Source: ZC4RG20 sp963702105
Lineage (GTDB): Bacteria > Pseudomonadota > Gammaproteobacteria > Steroidobacterales > Rariloculaceae
Reading direction: 5' to 3'
Assembly: GCA_963702105.1 (NCBI GenBank)
Contig: OY969712.1
Coordinates: forward strand, 4,588,001 to 4,652,000
Length of the DNA: 64,000 nucleotides
The position numbers were made by a program, and so were the translations under genes. The stretch's first letter is position 1. Each line of letters starts with the position of its first letter. The notes beneath the pieces were generated by a model. The model did no database searches, was not told where the DNA came from, and saw only the letters and a program-made list of their open reading frames with translations. Of the stretch, positions 24,890 to 33,119 are shown piece after piece.

Positions 24890-25567
24890 GTGAACGGCTT
24901 CGCGTTCGAGGTAGCGCACTTGCTCGCGGGGGCGCTCGTGCTGCTCTCGCTCGTGCTGCTCTATCAGGATCGGCTCAGCGCGCTGATCAATACGTTCGCG
25001 CTGCATGCGTTCGTGCTCTCGCTGTCGGTCGCGTGGCAGGCCTACATACAGGACGCGCCGCATCTCTACGTGACGGCTGCCATCGCGCTCGGCTTCAAGA
25101 CGCTCGTGATCCCTGGGGCGCTGCATCGCATCGTGCGCGCGCTCGGCATTCACCGGGAGATCGAGACGGTCGTCGGCATCGGCGCGACGATGCTGCTCGG
25201 CATCGGGCTCGTGGCGCTCGCCATGGTGCTCATGCTGCGCGTCACGGCCGGAGCCGACCCGCTCGCGCGGGAGGACCTCGCGTTCGCGCTCGCCGTGCTG
25301 CTGCTCGGGCTGCTGCTCATGGTCACGCGGCGCAACGCCGTGAGCCAGGTCATCGGCTTCATGTCGCTCGAGAACGGGCTCGTGCTGGCCGCGACGGGCG
25401 CGAAGGGCATGCCGCTCGTCGTCGAAATCAGCGTCGCGTTCTCGATCCTCATCGCGTTCATCGTCATCGGCATCTTCCTGTTCCGGATTCGGGAGCGCTT
25501 CGACACCGTCAACGTCCAAGTGCTCGATCGCCATCGCGGCGAGCGCGCGGAGGAGTTCCATGTTTGA
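24890..25567 (+). CDS. hyfE: HyfE-like (NuoK-related) membrane subunit
   Basis: I start at GTG 24890, five bases after GGAGG. The 225-residue product has about six or seven membrane spans. The C-terminal half is NuoK-like: VTRRNAVSQVIGFMSLENGLVLAA near residue 150 contains the conserved glutamate of the third NuoK helix (S-L-E-N-G). The N-terminal half has G-F-K-T-L-V-I-P near residue 70. This is the usual HyfE layout. It overlaps the next gene by 8 bases. It should form part of the ion path between HyfC and the antiporter subunits. Confidence 0.9.
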   Translation: MNGFAFEVAHLLAGALVLLSLVLLYQDRLSALINTFALHAFVLSLSVAWQAYIQDAPHLYVTAAIALGFKTLVIPGALHRIVRALGIHREIETVVGIGATMLLGIGLVALAMVLMLRVTAGADPLAREDLAFALAVLLLGLLLMVTRRNAVSQVIGFMSLENGLVLAATGAKGMPLVVEISVAFSILIAFIVIGIFLFRIRERFDTVNVQVLDRHRGERAEEFHV

Positions 25568-26999
25568 TCCGGTCGCCGCGGTGCTGCTGATCCCGGTCGC
25601 GGCCGCCGCGCTCGCGGCGCTGCTGCCGGGCTACAGGGCACCCTCGACGCTGAGCGTGCTCGCCTCGCTCGGGACCTTCGCGGCCTCGCTCGCCCTGTTC
25701 ACGGCAAGGCGTGCGGCCCCCGGCAGCTATCTGATCGTGGACGACCTCAACGTCGTCTTCGTCCCATTGAACTGTTTCGTCGGGTTCACGACGAGCGTTT
25801 TCAGCGCGAGCTACATCGCGCACGAGCTCGAGACGGGCCGCCTCAATTCGGTATACCTGCGCTTCTACCACGCGATGTATCAGGTGCTGATCTTCGCGAT
25901 GAATCTCGCGCTGCTCGCCAACAACGTCGGGCTCATGTGGGTCGCGATCGAAGTCGCGACGCTGACTACCGTGGTCATGGTCGGCCTTTACCGCACGCCG
26001 GCCGCGCTCGAGGCGGCCTGGAAGTACTTCATCCTCGGCAGCGTCGGCATCGGCCTCGCGCTGTTCGGCACGATTCTCGTGTACATGGCCGCACGCCCCG
26101 CGCTCGGCGAAGGTCTGGCGGCGATGACATGGAGCGTGCTCAGAACGCACGCGGCCGAGTTCGATCCGGCTCTGCTCAATGTCGCGTTCGTATTCCTGCT
26201 GCTCGGCTACGGCACGAAAGTCGGACTCGCGCCGCTGCACGCCTGGCTTCCGGACGCGCACGCCGAAGGGCCGACGCCGATCTCGGCCGTGCTCTCGGGC
26301 CTGCTGCTCAACGTCGCGCTCTACGCGGTCCTGCGGTTCAAGATGCTGCTCGCCGCGAACCCGGGCGCGATCGCGCCCGGCCCGCTGCTCGTCACGTTGG
26401 GGCTCGTGTCGCTGATCTTCGCGGCCTTCATGCTGTACCGGCGGCTCGACGTGAAGCGGCTGTTCGCCTATTCGTCGATCGAGCACATGGGGATCATCGC
26501 ATTCGCTTTCGGCATCGGCGGTCCGCTCGCGAACTTCGCGGGGCTGTTGCACATGGTCATGCACAGTCTCACGAAGTCGGCCATCTTCTTCGCGGTCGGG
26601 CACGTCGCCCAGATCAAGGGAACGCAGAAGATCGCCGATATCCGCGGCCTCACAGTCTCGCATCCATGGCTCGGCTGGGGCCTCGTGCTCGGTGTCATCG
26701 CGATCGCGGGGCTGCCGCCCCTCGGCATCTTTATGAGCGAATTCCTCGTCGTGAGCTCGACGTTCGCGCGCTCGCCCTGGCTCGCGCTGCCGCTCGTCGC
26801 AGGGCTGCTCGTCGCGCTCGGCGCGCTGCTCATGAGGCTCGGCGGTCTCGCTTTCGGAGCGCCGACGGGCGGCATGGGAAAGGCGCAGGCCTCGTATGTG
26901 CCGCTCTTCACCCACCTCGCAATCGTGCTCGTCGCGGGGCTGTATCTGCCTGGGCCGCTCGTAGCATGGTTCCGTCATGTCGCGGATCTGCTCGGATGA
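25560..26999 (+). CDS. hyfF: HyfF-like (NuoN/NuoM-type) membrane subunit
   Basis: The 479-residue antiporter-type subunit has about 14 membrane spans. Typical elements are GLMWVAIEVATL near residue 125 (glutamate of TM5), G-Y-G-T-K-V-G-L-A-P-L-H-A-W-L-P-D-A-H near residue 218 (TM7 lysine), R-L-F-A-Y-S-S-I-E-H-M-G near 302 and H-S-L-T-K-S-A-I-F-F near 337 (TM12 lysine). All charged residues needed for ion transfer are present. It overlaps hyfE by 8 bases and its stop overlaps the large-subunit start by 4 (ATGA). Confidence 0.92.
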   Translation: MFDPVAAVLLIPVAAAALAALLPGYRAPSTLSVLASLGTFAASLALFTARRAAPGSYLIVDDLNVVFVPLNCFVGFTTSVFSASYIAHELETGRLNSVYLRFYHAMYQVLIFAMNLALLANNVGLMWVAIEVATLTTVVMVGLYRTPAALEAAWKYFILGSVGIGLALFGTILVYMAARPALGEGLAAMTWSVLRTHAAEFDPALLNVAFVFLLLGYGTKVGLAPLHAWLPDAHAEGPTPISAVLSGLLLNVALYAVLRFKMLLAANPGAIAPGPLLVTLGLVSLIFAAFMLYRRLDVKRLFAYSSIEHMGIIAFAFGIGGPLANFAGLLHMVMHSLTKSAIFFAVGHVAQIKGTQKIADIRGLTVSHPWLGWGLVLGVIAIAGLPPLGIFMSEFLVVSSTFARSPWLALPLVAGLLVALGALLMRLGGLAFGAPTGGMGKAQASYVPLFTHLAIVLVAGLYLPGPLVAWFRHVADLLG

Positions 27000-28579
27000 C
27001 GCAGGACGCGGGGGAACCGAGTGCCGAGCTCGAGCGGCCCGAGCGCCGCGGCCGACGCGTCGCGGCGCACGCGCCGTGGCCGCGCACGATCGTAGACGCC
27101 GAGGCCTGGAGCGCGATCGCGGCCGAGCTTGCGGCCGGAAGCTGCGCCCTGCTCGGCTTCTGGGGCGAAGCCGCCGCAGTGCATGCGGCCCTGCTGCGCG
27201 CCGACGCGATATCGGTGGCGACGCTCGAATGTCCGGAGGGAACGTTTCCGTCGCTCGCGTCCCATCATGCGCCGGCGGCGCGCCTCGAGCGCGCGATTCG
27301 GGATCTGTTCGGTCTCGCACCGGCTGCCGCCCCCGCGGCGGCGGCGGTCGGCGGCCCGCCGTCACCCGCAGCATGCCCGGACGATCGGTCCTGGCTCGAT
27401 CACGGCCGCTGGGGCGTCACGGCGCCGCTCGCCGCCGCGCCGCGCCCCCGTGGCTCCGGCACGGCCCCCGGACCGTTCCTGCCCGTCGAGGGCGAGGCCT
27501 TGCATGAGATCCCCGTCGGCCCCGTGCACGCCGGCATCATCGAGCCGGGCCACTTCCGCTTCACGGCCGCGGGCGAGACGGTCGTGCGGCTCGAGGCCCG
27601 GCTCGGTTACACGCACAAAGGCGTGGAGGCGCTCATGGCCGGCACGGACCTCGAGCGGGCGGGCCGGTTGGCGGGGAGGACTTCGGGCGACAGCACCGTC
27701 GCCTACGCGCTCGCGTTCGCACGCGCGGCCGAGGCCGCCCTCGGAGTCGAGGCGCCCGCGCGGGCCCACTGGCTGCGCGCCCTCATGGCAGAGATCGAGC
27801 GGCTCGCGAACCATCTCGGCGACATCGGTGCCATCTGCAACGACGCGGCCTTCGCGCTCATGAACGCGCATTGCGCGGTGCTGCGCGAAGACGTGCTGCG
27901 CGCCGCCGAGGCCGCGTTCGGCCATCGCCTCATGCGCGATTGCGTCGTGCCCGGGGGCGCGGCCGTCGATCTCCCGGCGGCGGGCCGGCACGCCCTCGCG
28001 GCGCTCGTCGAGGCGATCCGGCGCCGCTTTCCGAAGCTCGTCTCGATCTACGACGCGACGGCATCGCTGCAGGACCGCACGGTCGGCACGGGCGTGCTGG
28101 CGCCGGCCCTCGCGGCCCGGTACTGCGCCGGCGGCTACGTGGGACGTGCCTCGGGCCGCGTCTTCGACGCACGGCGGTCGCCGGGCTACCCGCCGTACGA
28201 CCGCCTGCGCTTCGACGTGCCCGTGCGCGAGACGGGCGACGTCGACGCCCGCGTCTGGGTGCGCATTCTCGAGGTCGACCAGAGCCTCGCGATTCTCGAC
28301 CAGATCCTCGAACGCTTGCCCGCCGGGCCCGTAACGACCGCGCTGCCGCGGCCGTCAGGCGGCGAGGCCGAGGGCATGGCCTTGGTGGAAGGGTTCCGCG
28401 GCGACGTGCTCGTCTGGCTCAGGCTCGCGGCAGACGGCAGCGTCGCCCGCTGCCACCTGCGCGATCCCTCCTGGTTCCAGTGGCCGCTGCTCGAGGCCGC
28501 GATCGAGGGCAACATCGTCGCGGACTTCCCGCTCTGCAACAAGTCGTTCAACTGCTCGTACTCGGGCCACGATCTTTAG
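26996..28579 (+). CDS. hyfG: HyfG-like fused NuoC/NuoD-type large subunit without [NiFe] ligands
   Basis: The 527-residue protein starts at ATG 26996 in the ATGA overlap. Residues 1-160 form a degenerate NuoC-like part and the rest is NuoD/hydrogenase-large-like: G-Y-T-H-K-G-V-E-A-L near residue 205, E-I-E-R-L-A-N-H near 265, a middle region with D-R-T-V-G-T-G-V. In true [NiFe] large subunits the first metal pair is R-x-C-G-x-C; here the site reads G-R-T-S-G-D-S-T. The second pair near the C-terminus reads S-F-N-C-S-Y-S-G-H-D-L with a single cysteine. So no NiFe centre can be built; no maturation-protease tail is seen either. The electron acceptor is unknown, perhaps a quinone or another redox partner. 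Confidence 0.88.
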   Translation: MTQDAGEPSAELERPERRGRRVAAHAPWPRTIVDAEAWSAIAAELAAGSCALLGFWGEAAAVHAALLRADAISVATLECPEGTFPSLASHHAPAARLERAIRDLFGLAPAAAPAAAAVGGPPSPAACPDDRSWLDHGRWGVTAPLAAAPRPRGSGTAPGPFLPVEGEALHEIPVGPVHAGIIEPGHFRFTAAGETVVRLEARLGYTHKGVEALMAGTDLERAGRLAGRTSGDSTVAYALAFARAAEAALGVEAPARAHWLRALMAEIERLANHLGDIGAICNDAAFALMNAHCAVLREDVLRAAEAAFGHRLMRDCVVPGGAAVDLPAAGRHALAALVEAIRRRFPKLVSIYDATASLQDRTVGTGVLAPALAARYCAGGYVGRASGRVFDARRSPGYPPYDRLRFDVPVRETGDVDARVWVRILEVDQSLAILDQILERLPAGPVTTALPRPSGGEAEGMALVEGFRGDVLVWLRLAADGSVARCHLRDPSWFQWPLLEAAIEGNIVADFPLCNKSFNCSYSGHDL

Positions 28580-28590
28580 GGAGCCAACAG

Positions 28591-29097
28591 ATGCGAAAGC
28601 TGCTGCTCGAAGGCCTGCTGCGCGGCCCCTTGACCGAACCGCCGCCGGCGCCGGCCGCGCAGGCGCTGGCCGAGCTCGGCGATGCCGTCGCGGGCGCGGC
28701 GCGCCGCAGACTCGGCCGGAGCCTTTCGATACGTCAGGTGGACGCGGGCTCGTGCAACGGCTGCGAGCTCGAGATCCGCGCCCTCGAAAACCCTTATTAC
28801 GACCTCGAACGGTTCGGGCTGCGCTTCGTCGCCTCCCCGCGTCACGCCGACGTGCTGCTCGTAACGGGGCCCGTGACGAAGAACATGCGCGAGGCGCTCG
28901 AGCGCACCTACGCCGCGACGCCCGACCCGAAATGGGTCGTCGCGGCGGGCACATGCGCCCGCGACGGCGGCCTGTTCGCCGGCAGCTACGCCGTCGAAGG
29001 CGGCGTCTCGCGCGTCGTCCCCGTCGATCTGCACATCCCCGGCTGCCCGCCGTCGCCGCGCCAGCTCCTCGAGGGCCTGCTGGCCCTGCTGGCGTAG
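28591..29097 (+). CDS. hyfI: HyfI-like (NuoB-type) 4Fe-4S small subunit
   Basis: I start at ATG 28591 after AGGGAGCC. The 168-residue protein carries the four-cysteine N2-type cluster motif: G-S-C-N-G-C-E-L-E near residue 54, G-T-C-A-R-D-G-G near 118 and P-G-C-P-P-S-P near 150. Unlike the large subunit, nothing is missing, so the proximal iron-sulfur cluster should form and pass electrons to or from the NuoD-like site. It is the last gene of the operon; a pair of facing hairpin repeats starts right at its stop codon. Confidence 0.92.
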   Translation: MRKLLLEGLLRGPLTEPPPAPAAQALAELGDAVAGAARRRLGRSLSIRQVDAGSCNGCELEIRALENPYYDLERFGLRFVASPRHADVLLVTGPVTKNMREALERTYAATPDPKWVVAAGTCARDGGLFAGSYAVEGGVSRVVPVDLHIPGCPPSPRQLLEGLLALLA

Positions 29098-29180
29098 AAA
29101 AAGGGGTCAGAGCCCTTTTTCGCGCGCGAAGAACCATCCCCTTCGCTCGAGAAGGAAAAAGGGCTCTGACCCCTTTTTCG
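29098..29180. repeat. Facing pair of terminator-like hairpin repeats (copy B)
   Basis: Two units lie at 29098-29122 and 29155-29180 in opposite orientation. Each has AAAAAGGG, a seven-base loop (GTCAGAG or CTCTGAC) and CCCTTTTT followed by CG. The 32 bases between are an imperfect hairpin rich in GAAG/CTTC. The pair starts one base after the hyfI stop and ends directly before TATAAT (29181-29186), 28 bases upstream of the glutaryl-CoA dehydrogenase start. It can end the hyf transcript. Confidence 0.85.
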
Positions 29181-29214
29181 TATAATTCCGCCAAGACACG
29201 CGAGGACGCCCGCC

Positions 29215-30369
29215 TTGGATCCGCTCGACCTGTTCGACACCCGCTCGGAGCTCACCGACGATGAACGGCTCGTCCGCGACTCCGTGGGCCGCTTCGTGGA
29301 CGAGCGCGTGCTGCCCATCATCCGCGAATGCTTCGAGGCACACCGCTTTCCGCGCGAGCTCGTGCCCGAGCTCGGTGCGCTGGGCTTGCTCGGCTGTACG
29401 CTCGAAGGCTACGGCTGCGCGGGGCTCGGCAATGTCTCCTACGGCGTCGCCTGCCAGGAGCTCGAGCGCGGCGACAGCGGCCTGCGCAGCTTCGTCTCCG
29501 TGCAGGGCTCGCTGACGATGTATCCCATCCACGCCTTCGGCAGCGAAGAGCAGAAGCAACGCTGGCTCCCCGCGCTCGCGAGCGGGCGCGCGATCGGCTG
29601 CTTCGGGCTCAGCGAGGCGCAGGGGGGCTCGGACCCTGCGGCCATGAGGACGCGCGCCGAGCGCCGCGGCTCGGACTTCGTGCTCACGGGCGCGAAGATG
29701 TGGATCACGAACGGCAGCATCGCCAACGTCGCGGTCATCTGGGCCGAGACCGGCGAGGGCGTACGCGGCTTCCTCGTCGAAAAGGACATGCCGGGCTTCA
29801 CCGCCGCCGAGATCGAGCGCAAGTTCTCGATGCGTGCCTCGGTCACCTCCGCGCTCTATCTCGACGCGGTGCGCGTCCCGGCCGAGAACGTCCTGCCGGG
29901 CGCCGTCGGCCTGCGCACCGCGCTGGCCTGCCTCACCCAGGCGCGCTTCGGTATCGTCTGGGGCGCCGTCGGCGCGGCGCAGGCCTGCCTCGCCGAGCTC
30001 CTCGACTACACGAGTACGCGCGAACTCTTCGGCAAGCCCCTCTCCAAGACGCAGGCCATCCAACTGCGCCTCGCCGACATGGCCCGCCGCATCGCCGGCG
30101 CCCAGCTCATCGCCCTGCGCCTCGGCCGCCTCAAGGACGCGGGCCGCATGGATCCCGCGCAGGTCTCGCTCGCGAAATGGAACAACGTCCGCATGGCGCT
30201 CAACGTCGCGCGGGATTGCCGCGACATGCTCGGCGCCGCCGGTATCAGCGCCGAGCACTGCCCGATCCGGCACATGCTGAACCTCGAGAGCGTCATCACG
30301 TACGAGGGGACGGAGACGGTCCACGAGCTCGTCGTCGGACGGGCGCTGACGGGGGCGGCTGCGTTTTAG
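29215..30369 (+). CDS. gcdH: Glutaryl-CoA dehydrogenase (acyl-CoA dehydrogenase family)
   Basis: The 384-residue protein starts at TTG 29215; no ATG or GTG fits. The acyl-CoA dehydrogenase fold is complete. Family features are SFVSVQGSLTMYPI near residue 100, G-C-F-G-L-S-E near 145 (FAD contact), W-I-T-N-G-S near 163, and the catalytic glutamate in I-T-Y-E-G-T-E-T near residue 365. R-S-F-V-S-V-Q-G-S and the sequence around E-G-T-E-T-V-H are typical of GcdH, which oxidises and decarboxylates glutaryl-CoA to crotonyl-CoA in lysine and tryptophan breakdown. Electrons go to ETF. A TATAAT at 29181 may be its -10 element. Confidence 0.9.
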   Translation: MDPLDLFDTRSELTDDERLVRDSVGRFVDERVLPIIRECFEAHRFPRELVPELGALGLLGCTLEGYGCAGLGNVSYGVACQELERGDSGLRSFVSVQGSLTMYPIHAFGSEEQKQRWLPALASGRAIGCFGLSEAQGGSDPAAMRTRAERRGSDFVLTGAKMWITNGSIANVAVIWAETGEGVRGFLVEKDMPGFTAAEIERKFSMRASVTSALYLDAVRVPAENVLPGAVGLRTALACLTQARFGIVWGAVGAAQACLAELLDYTSTRELFGKPLSKTQAIQLRLADMARRIAGAQLIALRLGRLKDAGRMDPAQVSLAKWNNVRMALNVARDCRDMLGAAGISAEHCPIRHMLNLESVITYEGTETVHELVVGRALTGAAAF

Positions 30370-30424
30370 CGCGCCAGCTTTGCTTTTCCCGAGCCTGCCG
30401 CCCCCCGCGGACCTCGGCTCGAGA

Positions 30425-30871
30425 CTACGTATGCATGACGAACCGCGCCCGCCGCTCGCCGAGGTACCAGAGGCCGTCGATCCGCACGAAGCGATCCTCG
30501 AACTCGCCGAGCAGCTTGCGCGCCTCGCTCGTGAGCCCGAGCTTCTTGTCGCCCATGCCCGAGGCGTCCGCCGTGTAGAGCAGCACGTAGGTCAGCCCTC
30601 GCGCCGTCGTCGCCGTCTCGGCGTGGATCAGTATGTTCGTGCAAAGATGCCGCGTGACGCGCGTGGACGGGCGCGTGAGGTACGAGTCGACGATGGCTTC
30701 GCGGCCTTGCAGCGGTTCTCCCGCGGGGCGGTGCAGCACGCCGTCGGGCGCGAAGAGCTCGGCGAACCCCTCGAAGTCCTGCCGGTCGTTCGCCGCGGCG
30801 GATTCGAGCACGAGTCGTGTGCAGGCGCGCTCGATGAGCAGCCGGGCTTCGTCCGTGAGCGGTGCATCCAT
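30425..30871 (-). CDS. SnoaL-like (NTF2-fold) protein
   Basis: I start at ATG 30871 (MDAPLTDEARLLIERA). The 148-residue single-domain protein has the helix-strand order of SnoaL_4-type proteins: LVLESAAANDRQDFEGFAEL near residue 15, FAPDGVLHRPAGEPLQGREA near 38, T-R-H-L-C-T-N-I-L-I near 65 and a closing D-R-F-V-R-I-D-G-L-W-Y-L. It could be a small dehydratase/isomerase or the small subunit of a ring-hydroxylating oxygenase-like system, but no oxygenase partner is adjacent. There is no signal peptide. It is convergent with gcdH and unrelated in sequence detail to the three-domain SnoaL protein at 18113. Confidence 0.75.
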   Translation of the reverse strand: MDAPLTDEARLLIERACTRLVLESAAANDRQDFEGFAELFAPDGVLHRPAGEPLQGREAIVDSYLTRPSTRVTRHLCTNILIHAETATTARGLTYVLLYTADASGMGDKKLGLTSEARKLLGEFEDRFVRIDGLWYLGERRARFVMHT

Positions 30872-30937
30872 GCGGGAAGGATAGCCCACGGACCCCCTCG
30901 GTCTCCAGGAGGGACCCAGGCAGGCCACCCGTGCGCG

Positions 30938-33097
30938 CTAGGGCTGCATGGCGACCTCGATGTCGCCGCGGAAATCGGTCACGGATACGGCCGCCCGGCC
31001 GTGCTCGCGCATGAACTCGAGGTTCACGCTCGCGTCCCCGAGCCTCACGCCCTCGAGGCGCACCCAGTCGAGATACGGAGGCAACACCGGGTGCTCGATG
31101 CAGGCCTTGTGCGCGTGGGCGTCGACCTCAAGGCCTAAGACCGCGTCGAGCAGGCTCAAGGCGGCGACGCTCGACCAGGCCTGGGGCGCACAGGACTCGG
31201 CGTAGTCGGCGGGCCGCTTGGCCGGCCGGCGAGCGAAGCCGCAAAAGAGCTCCGGCATGCGATGCAGCGGCATGAACAGCGAGGCGTCGAAAAGCCCCGT
31301 GAGCAGGCGCACCGCCTCGTCCCGGAAGCCGTAGCGTGCCAGTCCCATGCCGACGAGCGCGGTGTCGTGCGGCCAGATGGAGCCGTTGTGGTAGGACATT
31401 GGGTTGTAGCGCCGCTCGTCGGTGCCCAGCGTCCGGATGCCCCAGCCCGAGTACATGGCCGGGCTCATGAGCGTTTCGACGAGCCGCGGCGCGAGCTCCT
31501 CGGGCACGATCCCGGTCAGCAGCAGCTGGCCCGCGTTCGAGGCCAATACGCGGCAAGGCTGCTTGGCGCCGTCGAGCGCGAGCGCGAACGTGCCGTGCTC
31601 GCCGCTCCAATAGGCGTCGACGAAGCGCTCGCGCAGACGGCCGGCCTCGCGCCGGAGCCTTTCAGCGGCAGCCGCGTCGCCCCGCACGCCGGCGAGACGC
31701 GCCGCCGCGAGCTTGGCCGCGTACACGTAGCCCTGCACCTCGCACAGCGCGATGGGGCCCTCGGCGAGACGGCCGTCGGCGTGCGAGATCGCATCCTCGG
31801 AATCCTTCCACCCTTGGTTGCGCAGCCCGCCCGCGCTCTCGCGGCGATACTCGACGAAGCCGTCCCCGTCCACGTCGCCGTCGGCCTCGATCCAACCCAG
31901 CGCGGCCTCGACGGCCGGCCAGATCTCCTCGAGCAGACCGCGGTCCTCGGTCCGATCGAAATAGGCCCCGGCCAACATGACGAACAGCGGCGTCGCGTCG
32001 ACGCTCCCGTAGTAGGCGCCGAAGGGCACCTCCCCGAGGCGCGCCATTTCGCTCCTCCGAGTCTCGTGCAGAATCTTGCCCGGCGCGGCGTCGCGCCGCG
32101 CGTCGCGCTCGCGCGCCTGGGTCGCGGCGAGAAACCGCAGCACGCCCTTCGCGAGCTCCGGATAGAACCACAGGCACTGCAGCGCCGTGATGAGGCCGTC
32201 CCGGCCGAAAGCGGTGTTGAACCACGGAATCCCGGCATAGGGATACAGGCCGTGCTCGGTCTGCGTCGTGAGCAAGTGCAGGTCGCTGACCGAGCGGTTC
32301 AGCCATTGATTGAACAGCTCGTTGCTCGTCGCGATGCGCACGGTGTCCGCGAATCTCCGCCGTTGCGCCCGCCGCGCCGACCGGTAGCTGTCCTTCAGAG
32401 ACGGCGGCGAGAAGTTCGGCCCGGGCGGCTCGTACTGACGGGCGACGATCCGCATGGTGAGCGTGGCTTTGCCGCGCGCCTGCAGCTTGAGCTCGTGGAA
32501 CGAGGCCGTCGGCGTGAGCCGGTCGGGCCGCTGATCGAACCATAGCGTCGTGTCCCGGCGCAACCCGTCGCGGCCGATATAGCCGAGCCGCACGTAGCGC
32601 CGATCGCCCTCGACGGGCAGAATCTCCCCGCGCAGGGGGCGCGATTGGCCGCGCACTTCGAAGATGTCGAGATAGTCCGCGTCGAACACGTGCTGCAGGA
32701 CGACGAGCAGCGGCTCCGGGCTGAAGCTGTGAACGGCGATGCGCTCGAACAGCGTCTTGTCCCAGACGAAGAGATCCCGCGAGAGGTGTATCTGCTCGCG
32801 CAACAGCGGCCGCTGATCGCCGACGCCGTACACGTCGGGGTTCGCGAGGTCGATACTGAGCAGCGCGTTGTCGTGCGTGAGGTTGGCGGCGAGGCGCAGC
32901 GGCCTAGCTCCCCCGACTCGCAGCTCGAACTGCGAAAGATGCCGAGTGTCGTTGACGTAGAAGCCGTGATCGAGATGGCGGTCCGTGCGGATGTCGCCCC
33001 CCGAGTCGGCCACGACGAACGCGTCGTCGCGCTTAAGGACCACGTCGCGCGAGGCCGGCTTCGTCTCGTGCTTCTGCGGTTGCGGCGCCTCGCTCAT
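30938..33097 (-). CDS. Glycogen debranching-type amylo-alpha-1,6-glucosidase
   Basis: The 719-residue protein has an N-terminal debranching-enzyme beta domain (RDVVLKRDDAFVVADSGGDI, DHGFYVNDTRHLSQFELRVGG) and a C-terminal (alpha/alpha)6 barrel with G-I-P-W-F-N-T-A-F-G-R-D-G near residue 295, Y-G-S-V-D-A-T-P-L-F near 370, W-I-E-A-D-G-D-V-D-G-D-G-F-V-E-Y near 405 and Y-H-N-G-S-I-W-P-H-D near 570. These are the acid/base regions of GH133-like or related glucosidases. It has no signal peptide, so it acts in the cytoplasm on branched glucans or glucosyl glycerates. It is encoded 22 bases downstream of a GT4 gene, a recurring pairing in proteobacteria. Confidence 0.88.
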   Translation of the reverse strand: MSEAPQPQKHETKPASRDVVLKRDDAFVVADSGGDIRTDRHLDHGFYVNDTRHLSQFELRVGGARPLRLAANLTHDNALLSIDLANPDVYGVGDQRPLLREQIHLSRDLFVWDKTLFERIAVHSFSPEPLLVVLQHVFDADYLDIFEVRGQSRPLRGEILPVEGDRRYVRLGYIGRDGLRRDTTLWFDQRPDRLTPTASFHELKLQARGKATLTMRIVARQYEPPGPNFSPPSLKDSYRSARRAQRRRFADTVRIATSNELFNQWLNRSVSDLHLLTTQTEHGLYPYAGIPWFNTAFGRDGLITALQCLWFYPELAKGVLRFLAATQARERDARRDAAPGKILHETRRSEMARLGEVPFGAYYGSVDATPLFVMLAGAYFDRTEDRGLLEEIWPAVEAALGWIEADGDVDGDGFVEYRRESAGGLRNQGWKDSEDAISHADGRLAEGPIALCEVQGYVYAAKLAAARLAGVRGDAAAAERLRREAGRLRERFVDAYWSGEHGTFALALDGAKQPCRVLASNAGQLLLTGIVPEELAPRLVETLMSPAMYSGWGIRTLGTDERRYNPMSYHNGSIWPHDTALVGMGLARYGFRDEAVRLLTGLFDASLFMPLHRMPELFCGFARRPAKRPADYAESCAPQAWSSVAALSLLDAVLGLEVDAHAHKACIEHPVLPPYLDWVRLEGVRLGDASVNLEFMREHGRAAVSVTDFRGDIEVAMQP

Positions 33098-33119
33098 GAT
33101 CTTCCGCGACTGCCTCCGC

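Noticed and set aside
26996..28579. Calling the large subunit a true hydrogenase
   Set aside because: Both NiFe cysteine pairs are absent and no maturation or formate dehydrogenase genes are near.
29158..29186. Consensus promoter for gcdH at TATAAT (29181-29186)
   Set aside because: The -10 is perfect but no acceptable -35 lies 16-18 bases upstream, where the hairpin repeat sits; kept only as a possible -10 element.
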